DNA of 64,000 nt from Micromonospora matsumotoense (GTDB lineage: Bacteria; Actinomycetota; Actinomycetes; Mycobacteriales; Micromonosporaceae). Made by a program: the position numbers and the translations under genes. The first letter of the stretch is position 1; each line of letters begins with the position of its first letter. This document shows positions 44,401 to 58,100 of this stretch, in pieces. The notes below the pieces were generated by a model. The model did no database searches and was not told the origin of the DNA. It saw nothing but the letters and a program-made list of their open reading frames with translations. Where the stretch lies: NCBI RefSeq assembly GCF_900091525.1, contig NZ_FMCU01000002.1, forward strand, positions 682,001-746,000. The letters run 5' to 3'.

Positions 44401-45461
44401 AGGACGATCCGCAGCGCCTGGTAGAGGTCGGCGTGGGCGGTGCCCCGGCGGCGTCGGGAGTGGGCGCGCAGCCGTGCCGAGGAGAAGTACCGTTCGTACC
44501 GCTCGCGGGTTTCCTCGCTGGTGCCCGGCGGGTGCAGGGCGTCGCGGTCCTCGGCGACGAAGAGGAACAACAGCCGGTAGACCAGGCGCAGCAGGGCGTT
44601 GTGGAACTCCTGGACATCGAGGTCCTCGCGCAGCCGCTGGTTGTCGGGGTAGCGCAGGAATCCGGTGCCGAGGGTGGTGATCGCCTCCTGGACGCCCCTG
44701 CGGAGCTGTTCCAGGGCGCGTACGCCGGAGGTGATCGCTTCCGCGCGCCACTTCTCCAGCCAGCAGGTCGACGGGGCGGCCCCCTCTTCCACCGCGAAGC
44801 GGGAGACGTGCAGCAGCCGGTAGAGCAGCACGAATTCGCTGAACAGCTCGCCGTCAAAGATGGCCTCCAGGTCGAATTCGACGTAGGCGGCGGTGGCCAG
44901 GGCGTTGGAGTCACGCAGCAGCCGCAGTTGCCGGCCGTTGGTGAGCACCCCCCACAGGTGGACGTCGGAGCGGTTCAGGCACTCCTGCACCAGCGACTGC
45001 GGCGGGACGGTGCCGCCGCCGGCCGGGCGCTTGTCGAGGGTGGCGTTCCAGGGGGCCAGGTGGATCGGGACGTGCTGCCAGCGGTGGCTGATCGGGAAGG
45101 TCTTGCCGCCGTCGTCGGAGGTGATGCCGGTGGCCCCGATGGGGGTGAGCGCACCGAAGCCGAACGCGTCGAACAGTGGTGCCAGCCACTGGGTGACGGC
45201 CCGGCCGGTCGGGTCGGCGGGAGTGTCGGCCTCCGGGGCGGCGGGCAGTGTGCCACGCAGGTCCTTCCACACCGACTTGAGCCATTCCCAGTGCCGTTCG
45301 GCGTCGTCGCGCACCGACCGCGCGCCCACCACCCGGTAGTCGGCCGGCTTGGTGCCGGTGACGTCCTTACCCTCGGCGATCCGCACCAGCATGTCGGCGG
45401 GCAGCAACCCACCAATCGTGTGTACGGCGGTGAAGACCTGGTTGCGGGCGGTGGCAGACAT
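41418..45461 (-). CDS. Eco57I-type adenine-specific DNA methylase, DISARM DrmMI-like
   Basis: A 1347-residue methylase. Motif I is DPACGSGHF (515-523), preceded by TTGSYYTPSSLIE, and the catalytic motif IV is NPPW (791-794). Both are intact, so it should methylate adenine N6. The N-terminal 450 residues and the C-terminal 550 residues are large; the latter probably holds the target-recognition region. Length and layout resemble DrmMI of class 1 DISARM and Eco57I enzymes. DNA for the part after NPPW (43.1 kb down to 41.4 kb) has near 50% G+C, against above 70% in the first half. Its ATG overlaps the stop of the SNF2-helicase gene. Confidence 0.87.
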   Translation of the reverse strand: MSATARNQVFTAVHTIGGLLPADMLVRIAEGKDVTGTKPADYRVVGARSVRDDAERHWEWLKSVWKDLRGTLPAAPEADTPADPTGRAVTQWLAPLFDAFGFGALTPIGATGITSDDGGKTFPISHRWQHVPIHLAPWNATLDKRPAGGGTVPPQSLVQECLNRSDVHLWGVLTNGRQLRLLRDSNALATAAYVEFDLEAIFDGELFSEFVLLYRLLHVSRFAVEEGAAPSTCWLEKWRAEAITSGVRALEQLRRGVQEAITTLGTGFLRYPDNQRLREDLDVQEFHNALLRLVYRLLFLFVAEDRDALHPPGTSEETRERYERYFSSARLRAHSRRRRGTAHADLYQALRIVLDGLGDVHGRPEIGLPGLGGIFDDRAADAPLRGLSLANEYLLTAVRHLCQVRDTGSRRWRSVDYRHLDAEELGSIYESLLELVPRHSAVDRSFELVELPGNTRKTTGSYYTPSSLIECLLDSALDPVIDDAVKRGEVAATAAGQPDPSDTIVNELLSLTVCDPACGSGHFLVAAARRIGKRVAAVRERNPEPTLDAVRTALHEVIARCIYGVDLNPMAVELAKVSLWLEALEPGKPLSFLDAHIKHGNALIGATPALLKRGIPDEAFKPIEGDDKKHAKNLEKQNAKERVGQGSLFDLDQGTKVANTAFAQGLRRIADAPSDDLGDVRQQESAYRAWEKSAEYVRALHVADAWCAAFMWRKTADAPTAVTYKVLRALENPEAAAASQATHHEIVRLREQYRFFHWHLEFPEIFKVSQSGGATDPVTGWACGFDCLLGNPPWDQVQVDGREFFAIRRSDIAEALNLAARNRMIRKLEGEDPELFAAFVDEKRKNDGFKHFVHSSARFPLTAYGRLNTYSLFAEHIRSITKPSGHSGQVVPSGIATDSFNQHFFNDLVISESISAFYDFENRDGLFPAVHSGMKFAVLSLARGGSAAKFAFFLRDPAELGDADRVFTLTRDEIGLLNPNSGTCPIFRSRRDAEINLGVYRKTPIFIRDAASAGAGGNPWGVKLQLMFMMSSVSEIFADAESLRLAGATLRGNNYVSRSATHLPLYEAKMVGSYDHRAADVKKSDTAAVRQNQPSYLSPAEHEDPNRMAIPMSWVSEHEVVKRIGNSRWLAAFCDVTSPTNERTVIASMVPRVAAGDTLPVMICKDSHLLVSNFNSFAFDYLARQKVAGLHLRFTYVKQLPVIDPAVASVHREFIEARVLELTYTAYDMTSFASGIGDTGSPFVWNEQRRRVMRAELDALYFHLYGISRDDVNYIMEAFPIVKRKDEVKCGTYRTKELVLIEYDRMADAGVSLSNPLVEGKSYTSTLTPAPGFGPRHTDLASVLKDY

Positions 45462-48415
45462 CAGGCGACGGCTCCGGCGGTGGGGGCGGGCAGATAGACG
45501 TAGGCACCGAGCACGTCGGCGCCGTCCTGGGCGGTGACGGTGAGGCCACGGACGATCTCGCCGGAGGCGCTGCGCACCCGGCGGTGCGAGGCGAGCAGTT
45601 CGGCGGCCAACTCCTCGCCGTACCCCTTGAGGTGGTCGGCGACGGCGGGCAGGTCGTCGAGGATCTGCCGCATGGTGCGTTCGCCGAAGCCGGGGTCGGT
45701 GTTGGCGTCGGCGGTGGCGTCGAGCAGCGCCAGGGCGTCGTCGGGGGGCAGCCAGCGGGCGTTGGCGGGTGCACCGGCGAAGGCGAGCAGCCGGGCGTCC
45801 TCGGCGACGAGTTGCCGGGTGCCGGTGCGCGACGGCAGGGTGAGGTGGAACCGGTAGCGGACCACCAGCAGCGTGGTACGACCGGTGACCGCCCGGGTCC
45901 GGATGACGCCACAGCGCCGGGCCGGGCGGGGGCCGGTGGCCTGCTCGTCGAGGGCGGCGTTGAGGACGTACCCGGCGAGTGCCACCACCGCCGGGTCGGT
46001 GCGCACCAGTGCGGCCTCACCCCGGTCGACGGCGGCCATGCTGCGGAACGGGACCGGTCGGCCGAGTTCGACCACGTCACCGCCGAGCACCGGGGCCAGG
46101 GCGTCACGCAGGCCGGCGGGGGTGCCGCTGACATCCGCGGTGAAGTCGCCCGGTCGCGCCGGGTCGTCGCGCAGCACCCCGTCGAGCGCCCGCAACGACT
46201 GGCGTACGAAGGATCGGATCTCCCCCGCGCGGCCGAGAGTGTCGCGGACGGCGGCGACCTCGCGGGCCACCTCCTCCGGCCGGATGGTGTGCTGGGCGAA
46301 CCGCGACCGGGACGTCTTCTCCCGCTCGGCGGCCGACTGCCAGTCGGCGGCCAGGGTGGCGGCCCTACGGTCGATGGCGCGGTATTCGTCGGCGTCGAAG
46401 AGGCTGCCCTGCTCGCCGCGTTCGACCTGCTGGCCGCGCAGCAGCACCCACTCGACGATCGCGTCGGTCACCCCCGACGATGCCTCGTCGGGCACCGACA
46501 CGGAGACACCGAGGTCCTTGCGGATCTGCCGGTGTTTCCTGATCAGGACGTCGAGGACCTTGCCGTCGATGCCGTTGTCACCGCCGTAGAGGGTGATGAC
46601 CTTGACGACGGTGCGTTTCTGGCCGAACCGGTCCACCCGGCCCTCCCGTTGATCGTGGCGGGTGGGGTTCCAGGCCAGGTCATAGTGGACGACGGCATCA
46701 AAATGGTGTTGCAGGTTCACCCCCTCGGAGAGGCAGTCGGTGGCGACCAGCACCCGGCGGGCGGCCTGGTCGTCGCCCGCCGCCACGGCGAGCTTCTCGA
46801 TGCGGTCGATGCGCTGCTGCGGGGAGAGCGTGCCGGTGACCGCGTGCACCACAGTCTTCTTGCCGAGCTTGCCGTCGAGGTGCTCGGCGACATACTCGGC
46901 AGTGGGGATGTAACGGCAGAAGACGATCGGGTGATAACCGTCCTTGAGCAGCGCCTTCAGGTGGGTGACCAGGGCGGCGAGCTTGCGGTCCTCGGTCGGC
47001 CCCTCCAGCTTCGCCGCCTGCTCGGCCAACTCGGCCAGCCGCGCTCCCGCGCGGTCGCCGCCGCCGGCCGGGTCCACACCGCCGGTCGCCGCGCCGGGGG
47101 CGACGTCGAGCCCTTCGAGAGCGTCGTTGTCCGAAGAGTCGCTGGTCAGCGGAGCGCCGAGCCGGTCGGCCTCCTCGGCGCTGCCGGCCGCCACGGTCGC
47201 CGACCGGGTACGCAGGGTCTGCGCGGCGGCACGCGGCGACGACACCAGCGACCGCAGCAGCGCGATCGCCGACCACCAGGCGATCCGGGCCTCCCGCCGC
47301 CCCTGCCGGTCCGCGGCGGTCACCCGCTCACTGGCGTACGCGATGGCGTCGTCGAGCAGCGCCCGGTAGGCCGGGGACAACTTGTACGTCTCGTCCTTGA
47401 AGTGCCGGTCGGCCGGGAACGACGTCGTCTCGGCGAGACTGTCGTCGGCCAGCCCGTCGTCCCGGGTGAGATATTGCCGCACGTCGGCGCGCTTGCGGTG
47501 CACGAAGTAGGGGGCCAGTGCCCGGCGGCCCGCGTCGGAGCTCAGGTCGACGGCGGCGAGTTCCGGCCTGACCAGGCCGAGCAGGTTGCGGAAGGAGCCC
47601 TCCTTGCCGCTGTGCGGGGTGGCGGTCACCAGCAGCAGGTGCCGCTCGGGGTCGGCGGCGACCCGCTGGAGCAGTTCGAAGCGGAGCTGGTTCTGGGCGG
47701 AGGTGTTGTCGTCGGCCGCCACACAGGTGTGCGCCTCGTCGACGATGACCACGTCGGGGCAGTGCCGGACGAAGTCGTCGCGGTGCCGGGTCGACTTGAT
47801 GAAGTCGGTGGAGACGATCACGTACGGGTGCCGGTCGAACAACGACTGGCCCAGGTCCAGGGCGCGTTCCAACCGGGACACCGTGGAGGCGAGGACCAGC
47901 TCGGCGTCGATGCCGAACTTGCTGCGCAGCTCCCCCTGCCACTGCTCGGCCAGCGCGGGTGAGCAGAGCACGGCGAGCCGGCGGGCGCTGCCCTGGGCGA
48001 GCAGCTCGGTGGCGATCAGGCCCGCCTCGACGGTCTTGCCGATGCCCACATCGTCCGAGATCAGTATCCGGACGGTCCTCTGCCGCAGCGCCATCATCAA
48101 CGGCACGAGCTGATAGGCGCGCGGCTCGACGGCGATGCCGGCGAGGGACCGGAACGGGCCGGCACCGGAGCGGAACCCGATCCGCAACGCGGAACGCAGC
48201 AGGCCGGCGGCCTGGGCGTCACCCAGGTCGGCCGGCGACGGGTCGGCGAACCGCGCGCCGGTGACCCGCTCGAAGGCGGGGAAGACCGCCGCGACGTCGT
48301 CGTCCGCACCGCCCAGGGGGCGCAACACGAGCATGTCGGGTGCGCTCTCCGGCAGTACGACCCAGTCGCGGCCCCGGGCGGAGACCAACGTGCCGGCGCT
48401 GAAGGGGGTGGTCAT
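45461..48415 (-). CDS. SNF2-type helicase, DISARM DrmD-like
   Basis: A 984-residue superfamily 2 helicase. Motifs are ISDDVGIGKTVEAGL with DDVGIGKT (121-128), VVIVDEAHT (DEAH 226-229), LLVTATPHSG, and in the second half VATDCLSEGVNLQ and GRVDRFGQKR. The family has the RapA/SNF2-like core without an N-terminal zinc domain. This length and layout, followed directly by an Eco57I-type methylase, match drmD in class 1 DISARM. It ends with a 300-residue C-terminal domain of unknown fold. It starts at ATG 48415, 99 bp after the kinase-helicase gene, and its stop overlaps the methylase ATG by one base, so the three are probably one operon. Confidence 0.88.
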   Translation of the reverse strand: MTTPFSAGTLVSARGRDWVVLPESAPDMLVLRPLGGADDDVAAVFPAFERVTGARFADPSPADLGDAQAAGLLRSALRIGFRSGAGPFRSLAGIAVEPRAYQLVPLMMALRQRTVRILISDDVGIGKTVEAGLIATELLAQGSARRLAVLCSPALAEQWQGELRSKFGIDAELVLASTVSRLERALDLGQSLFDRHPYVIVSTDFIKSTRHRDDFVRHCPDVVIVDEAHTCVAADDNTSAQNQLRFELLQRVAADPERHLLLVTATPHSGKEGSFRNLLGLVRPELAAVDLSSDAGRRALAPYFVHRKRADVRQYLTRDDGLADDSLAETTSFPADRHFKDETYKLSPAYRALLDDAIAYASERVTAADRQGRREARIAWWSAIALLRSLVSSPRAAAQTLRTRSATVAAGSAEEADRLGAPLTSDSSDNDALEGLDVAPGAATGGVDPAGGGDRAGARLAELAEQAAKLEGPTEDRKLAALVTHLKALLKDGYHPIVFCRYIPTAEYVAEHLDGKLGKKTVVHAVTGTLSPQQRIDRIEKLAVAAGDDQAARRVLVATDCLSEGVNLQHHFDAVVHYDLAWNPTRHDQREGRVDRFGQKRTVVKVITLYGGDNGIDGKVLDVLIRKHRQIRKDLGVSVSVPDEASSGVTDAIVEWVLLRGQQVERGEQGSLFDADEYRAIDRRAATLAADWQSAAEREKTSRSRFAQHTIRPEEVAREVAAVRDTLGRAGEIRSFVRQSLRALDGVLRDDPARPGDFTADVSGTPAGLRDALAPVLGGDVVELGRPVPFRSMAAVDRGEAALVRTDPAVVALAGYVLNAALDEQATGPRPARRCGVIRTRAVTGRTTLLVVRYRFHLTLPSRTGTRQLVAEDARLLAFAGAPANARWLPPDDALALLDATADANTDPGFGERTMRQILDDLPAVADHLKGYGEELAAELLASHRRVRSASGEIVRGLTVTAQDGADVLGAYVYLPAPTAGAVA

Positions 48416-48514
48416 GAAGGGGTCCTCGCACAGTCTGCGGTGTCGGGAAGGTCCCCCTCCTGCGCGTGGGGCGACAGGAGAGGTCGCTTGTTCACATCGG
48501 GGGGGTGGGTGGGG

Positions 48515-54757
<6,243 letters not shown>

Positions 54758-55581
54758 CTGCAAAGCCCCCACTCGTCGTACGCGACGACCACTCCCTGCG
54801 TCGCCGATCAGGAAGTCGGACTGCCCGGCCAGCCCACCTGGGCCCATCGACGGGACTCGCGCCGATAATCCGATTCGCAAGGTTTCGTGCGTGATGCCGC
54901 CCGTGGAGTATGTCTTGCCGACCATGACGGGGAACCATCCGATGGGCGGGAAAAGATCGACCGGAGATTGCACGACTTGACAGCGCTACCGCCGCTCCAC
55001 TCAGTGGAACGCCCAACGAGCGGATGCCGCGTCCATCAATCATCGATGATCAACCTTGGGCATTTCCACCGCTGCGAACAGCAGTTATTCGGATGTCGCC
55101 GGCATGGAGGCCTGGTGGATCGGAAAGATGACGGCAGTCCATGGCGGTCAGGATCCGGGGGATGGGCCCTCCCCGGGCGGAGTCACCTCCCCGCGCTCCC
55201 ACCGCTTGGAGACAGCTGTCGGATTATCGACTCGACGGCCCGCCTACTCGACGGCCCCTCCCGTCGGTCGTCGCCCGGAGCACCCGAGTCGGGAACGACG
55301 GGTCAGCGCCATGAGCGCCGCCGGTGTTCATGGATGATGCCGGCACAGACCTAGAGCGAGCCCAGCGCACTGACATTTGCGCAGCTCATCAGCATGATCA
55401 AACAGGCGCTTGTCCATGATCGGACAGCCGCAACCCTGGCCTGACCTGAGCTGGAGTGCCTACCGTTTACCTCATAAAGGGGCATTGATCAGATTCAACC
55501 GGCAAGTTGCTTCTGATCACCAAATTTACCCCTTTACTGCCACACCGCCGCACCCCTGCGGCGCCACCCGAAGGAGGCACC
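54758..55581. other. Noncoding upstream region between the kinase-helicase gene and the 133-aa gene
   Basis: About 820 bp with no gene I can support; the segment 54974-55560 is of lower G+C. It should contain the promoter of the large minus-strand operon and that of the plus-strand gene. A 34-bp imperfect palindrome lies near 55486. No tRNA or attachment-site pair was found. Confidence 0.5.
55486..55519. promoter_or_regulatory. 34-bp imperfect palindrome
   Basis: TGATCAGATTCAAC and GTTGCTTCTGATCA are inverted copies with two mismatches, separated by a 6-base centre. It lies 62 bp upstream of the ATG at 55582, so it could be an operator for that gene. Confidence 0.6.
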
Positions 55582-55983
55582 ATGTCCACCGAGTCCGCCA
55601 AGAAAGCCGACCAACCCGCCCCGAGCGCCAGTGACATCGCCGAGGCCACCGCGCTCCTGGTCCCCGCCACCTCGGCCGGCATGCCGCCGACCGCGCAGCT
55701 CTTCTGGGCTGTGGTCGCGTCGAACGGCGTGCTGAACCGCGGGTTCGGGGTGGTTTCGTCCACCCGCGTCGCCGTGGGGCAGTACCAGGTGGTGTTCAGC
55801 CACGACGTGACCCGCTCCGCCTATGTGGGGAGCATCGGCCTGACCGGTGCCGTCGGGGCCTCGCCCAGCGGTGAGATCGCGGTGGTCGGCCGGTTCGGCG
55901 TGCCGAACGGCGTGTTCGTCCAGACGTTCACCTCGGCGGGAGTCGCCGCCGACCGGGCGTTCCACCTGACGATCTCGTCGTGA
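55582..55983 (+). CDS. Hypothetical protein with C-terminal beta-rich domain (133 aa)
   Basis: A 133-residue protein. The first 35 residues are polar and Ser/Ala/Lys-rich. The rest is beta-rich: LFWAVVASNGVLNRGFGVVSSTRV, VGQYQVVFSHDVTRSAYVGS, then GEIAVVGRFGVPNGVFVQTF. This domain is recalled from short actinomycete proteins and the ends of larger secreted or tail-like proteins; function unknown. No signal peptide is visible. AAGGAGG lies six bases before ATG 55582; the frame extends upstream but would start without a ribosome site. A hairpin follows, separating it from the convergent methylase gene. Confidence 0.75.
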   Translation: MSTESAKKADQPAPSASDIAEATALLVPATSAGMPPTAQLFWAVVASNGVLNRGFGVVSSTRVAVGQYQVVFSHDVTRSAYVGSIGLTGAVGASPSGEIAVVGRFGVPNGVFVQTFTSAGVAADRAFHLTISS

Positions 55984-55997
55984 CGCCAGCGCATCCA

Positions 55998-56027
55998 GGT
56001 CCCCGTCACCCCCGGGTGGCGGGGACC
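55998..56027. terminator. Hairpin between convergent genes
   Basis: GGTCCCCGTCACC pairs with GGTGGCGGGGACC (13 bp, one G-T mismatch, 4-base loop), between the stops at 55983 and 56030. It could end transcription in both directions. Confidence 0.65.
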
Positions 56028-56029
56028 GC

Positions 56030-57994
56030 TCACGTCGGCCGAATCGCGCCCCGGGCCAGCCCGTCCGCGGTGAGCTGCACCAGTTCCGCCCCCAGCGTCG
56101 CCGCCTGCCGCAGCGCCTGCTCGAAGGCGTCCAGCCGCCGGGCCGCCTCGCCGTACGCCCGCTGCTCCGGCAGCCCCAGCCGACGCACCGACGCCCGCCG
56201 GATGTCGAACCGCAGCGTCCCGGACAGGCTCGACGCCTGCCTCTCGTTGGCCGACGTGCGCAACTGCCCGGCCAGGAACCACGGGTCCAGTGCCCCCGGA
56301 TCGGGCCGCAACAGATAGAGGTTGCGCCCCAGCAGCGTCCCCGTCGTGGTGACCACCCGCGCGGTGAGCTGCTGGGCGACCACCGGCACCACCACGTCCC
56401 CCACCTCGAGGGGGATCTGCTGGCCGTACCGGTCGTCGATCCGGCCGGAGGCCTGCGCACCGGCGAGCACATCCCCGACGGTGAGCACGGGCGGCCCGTC
56501 CGGGGCCGGCTCCGATACGCCGGCCCGCACCGGTCCGAGCAGGTGCAGCGCGCCGGCCCGGAGCAGTTCCCCGACGGTGAGGAACTGCCCGGCCGCCCCG
56601 TCCGGTGCGGGGGTGGCCGGCGGTATCAGCGCCGGCAGTGCGGCGACGACGGCGGCCAGCCGCTCCCGGGTGCGTGTCAACTGCGCCCCCGAAACCTCGC
56701 TGCCGATGGCCGGTTGCCGGCGCGCGGGCGTCAGGTCCACCTCCTCGTCGAGCAGCTCGATCACCGGGATCGTACGGGCGAAACCGGCCTGGTCGACCTC
56801 GGCGTCCGGCATGGCGTCGAAGTCCCGCCACACGCCCAGCACCCGGGGGGCGGTCTCGGCCAGCTCGCCACCGGCTGCGTCGACCAGCAGCACCCGGGCC
56901 GGCGGCGACGCCTCCGTCGCGGCCCGCCGCAACACCCACAGGTGCAGCGGTACACCGTGCGCCGCGGCCACCCCTGGCGGGAGCGCGATCACCGCGCGCA
57001 GGTGGCCTCGACGCAGGAGTTCGCCACGGATGCGTTTGCCGGCCCGGCGGCTGGCCACCGTGGGCGGCATCAACAGCACCGCGTGCCCGCCGACCCGCAG
57101 GTGCGCCAGGGCGTGCTGCACCCAGGCCAGCTCCGGTTCGGTACGCGGGGTGGTGCCGACGATCCAGCGAGGGTCGTGGCCCAGCTCGTCGTCGCCCCAG
57201 TTGGTGGCCCCGAACGGGGGGTGGCAGACGACAGCGTCGACCGGCTGGCAGGCGAACGCGTCGGCGCGCAACGAGTCACCGGTGCGCACCTCGCCGGGCA
57301 CGTCCCGCAGGGCCAACCACAGTCCGGCGAGCGCGGCGAGGTCCGCGTCGATCTCCTGCCCGTAGGCGGCGGCACAGCCGGCACGGGCGGCGGCCCGCAG
57401 GGTGGCCCCGGAGCCGACGGCCGGGTCGAGGACACTGCCGCCACCCACGGCGGCGAGCCCGACCATCAGGTCGGCCAGGTCGTCCGGGGTGGCGAGGGGA
57501 CGGCCAGGGCCGGGTCCGGAGAACCGCTGCCACAGCTCGTCGAAGGCGTCCGGCACGCCCCGGTCGTCAGCGAGGGCGTCGAGGTCGGCCAGCAGCGCGG
57601 CAGGAAGCGAGTCCGCGGACGGTATGGCGGCGGACCAGGGGCCGGCGGGCGGCACCGCATCGGGCTGCGGGTCGGTGGGAGGCGGGGTGGTCTCCCGGGC
57701 AGGGTGGTGGCGGGCGAGCAGTCTCGCGCCGACGGCGGCGAGGGCGGCGGCCGGGGAGTCGCCGGCCGCCGCGAGGTGTCGCCAGAGCCGGTCGGCGGTG
57801 TCGAGATCGGGCAGCTTGCCCTGGCCGCGCAGCCACTGTTCGACCTCGATCAGGTCGAACTCGGGGCTGGCTGCGGAGCCACCCACCGGGGCGGGGAAGT
57901 CGGGGTGCCGCTTGCGCCAGTTGCTGACGGCGGCCCGGCCCACCCCGGCGAGCCGGGCGATCTCCGCTGCCGTCACGGTCGGTGTCTCCTGCAT
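56030..57994 (-). CDS. N-6 DNA methylase-like protein with altered catalytic motif (HPPF) and N-terminal HTH
   Basis: A 654-residue protein. Residues 8-35 form a MerR/phage-like helix-turn-helix (AAEIARLAGVGRAAVSNWRKRH). The HsdM-type methylase domain has a good SAM motif LDPAVGSGATL (189-199). The catalytic (N/D)PP(F/Y) motif, however, reads CHPPFGATNWG with His258 in place of Asn or Asp. The C-terminal 250 residues resemble specificity (HsdS-like) regions. Either this is a divergent active site or the protein binds SAM/DNA without methylating. The divergent DUF6119 gene starts 106 bp away, with a perfect inverted repeat between. Start ATG 57994. Confidence 0.8.
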   Translation of the reverse strand: MQETPTVTAAEIARLAGVGRAAVSNWRKRHPDFPAPVGGSAASPEFDLIEVEQWLRGQGKLPDLDTADRLWRHLAAAGDSPAAALAAVGARLLARHHPARETTPPPTDPQPDAVPPAGPWSAAIPSADSLPAALLADLDALADDRGVPDAFDELWQRFSGPGPGRPLATPDDLADLMVGLAAVGGGSVLDPAVGSGATLRAAARAGCAAAYGQEIDADLAALAGLWLALRDVPGEVRTGDSLRADAFACQPVDAVVCHPPFGATNWGDDELGHDPRWIVGTTPRTEPELAWVQHALAHLRVGGHAVLLMPPTVASRRAGKRIRGELLRRGHLRAVIALPPGVAAAHGVPLHLWVLRRAATEASPPARVLLVDAAGGELAETAPRVLGVWRDFDAMPDAEVDQAGFARTIPVIELLDEEVDLTPARRQPAIGSEVSGAQLTRTRERLAAVVAALPALIPPATPAPDGAAGQFLTVGELLRAGALHLLGPVRAGVSEPAPDGPPVLTVGDVLAGAQASGRIDDRYGQQIPLEVGDVVVPVVAQQLTARVVTTTGTLLGRNLYLLRPDPGALDPWFLAGQLRTSANERQASSLSGTLRFDIRRASVRRLGLPEQRAYGEAARRLDAFEQALRQAATLGAELVQLTADGLARGAIRPT

Positions 57995-58038
57995 CTTCGC
58001 ATGATGCCACAGCCGTCAAACGTCATGCTCGTTGACAG

Positions 58039-58059
58039 TGTTCACGGATAATGTGAACA
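58039..58059. promoter_or_regulatory. Inverted repeat between methylase-like and DUF6119 genes
   Basis: TGTTCAC-N7-GTGAACA is a perfect 7-bp inverted repeat in an A+T-richer patch, 45 bp from the methylase-like start and 42 bp from the DUF6119 start. The HTH of the methylase-like protein is a candidate binder. Confidence 0.65.
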
Positions 58060-58100
58060 TGTTCCCCGCAACACCCTGAACCACGATGAGGAGCGCGAAG

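Noticed and set aside
45584..47962. Long plus-strand frame over the SNF2-helicase gene
   Set aside because: Antisense artefact; the minus-strand protein has all helicase motifs.
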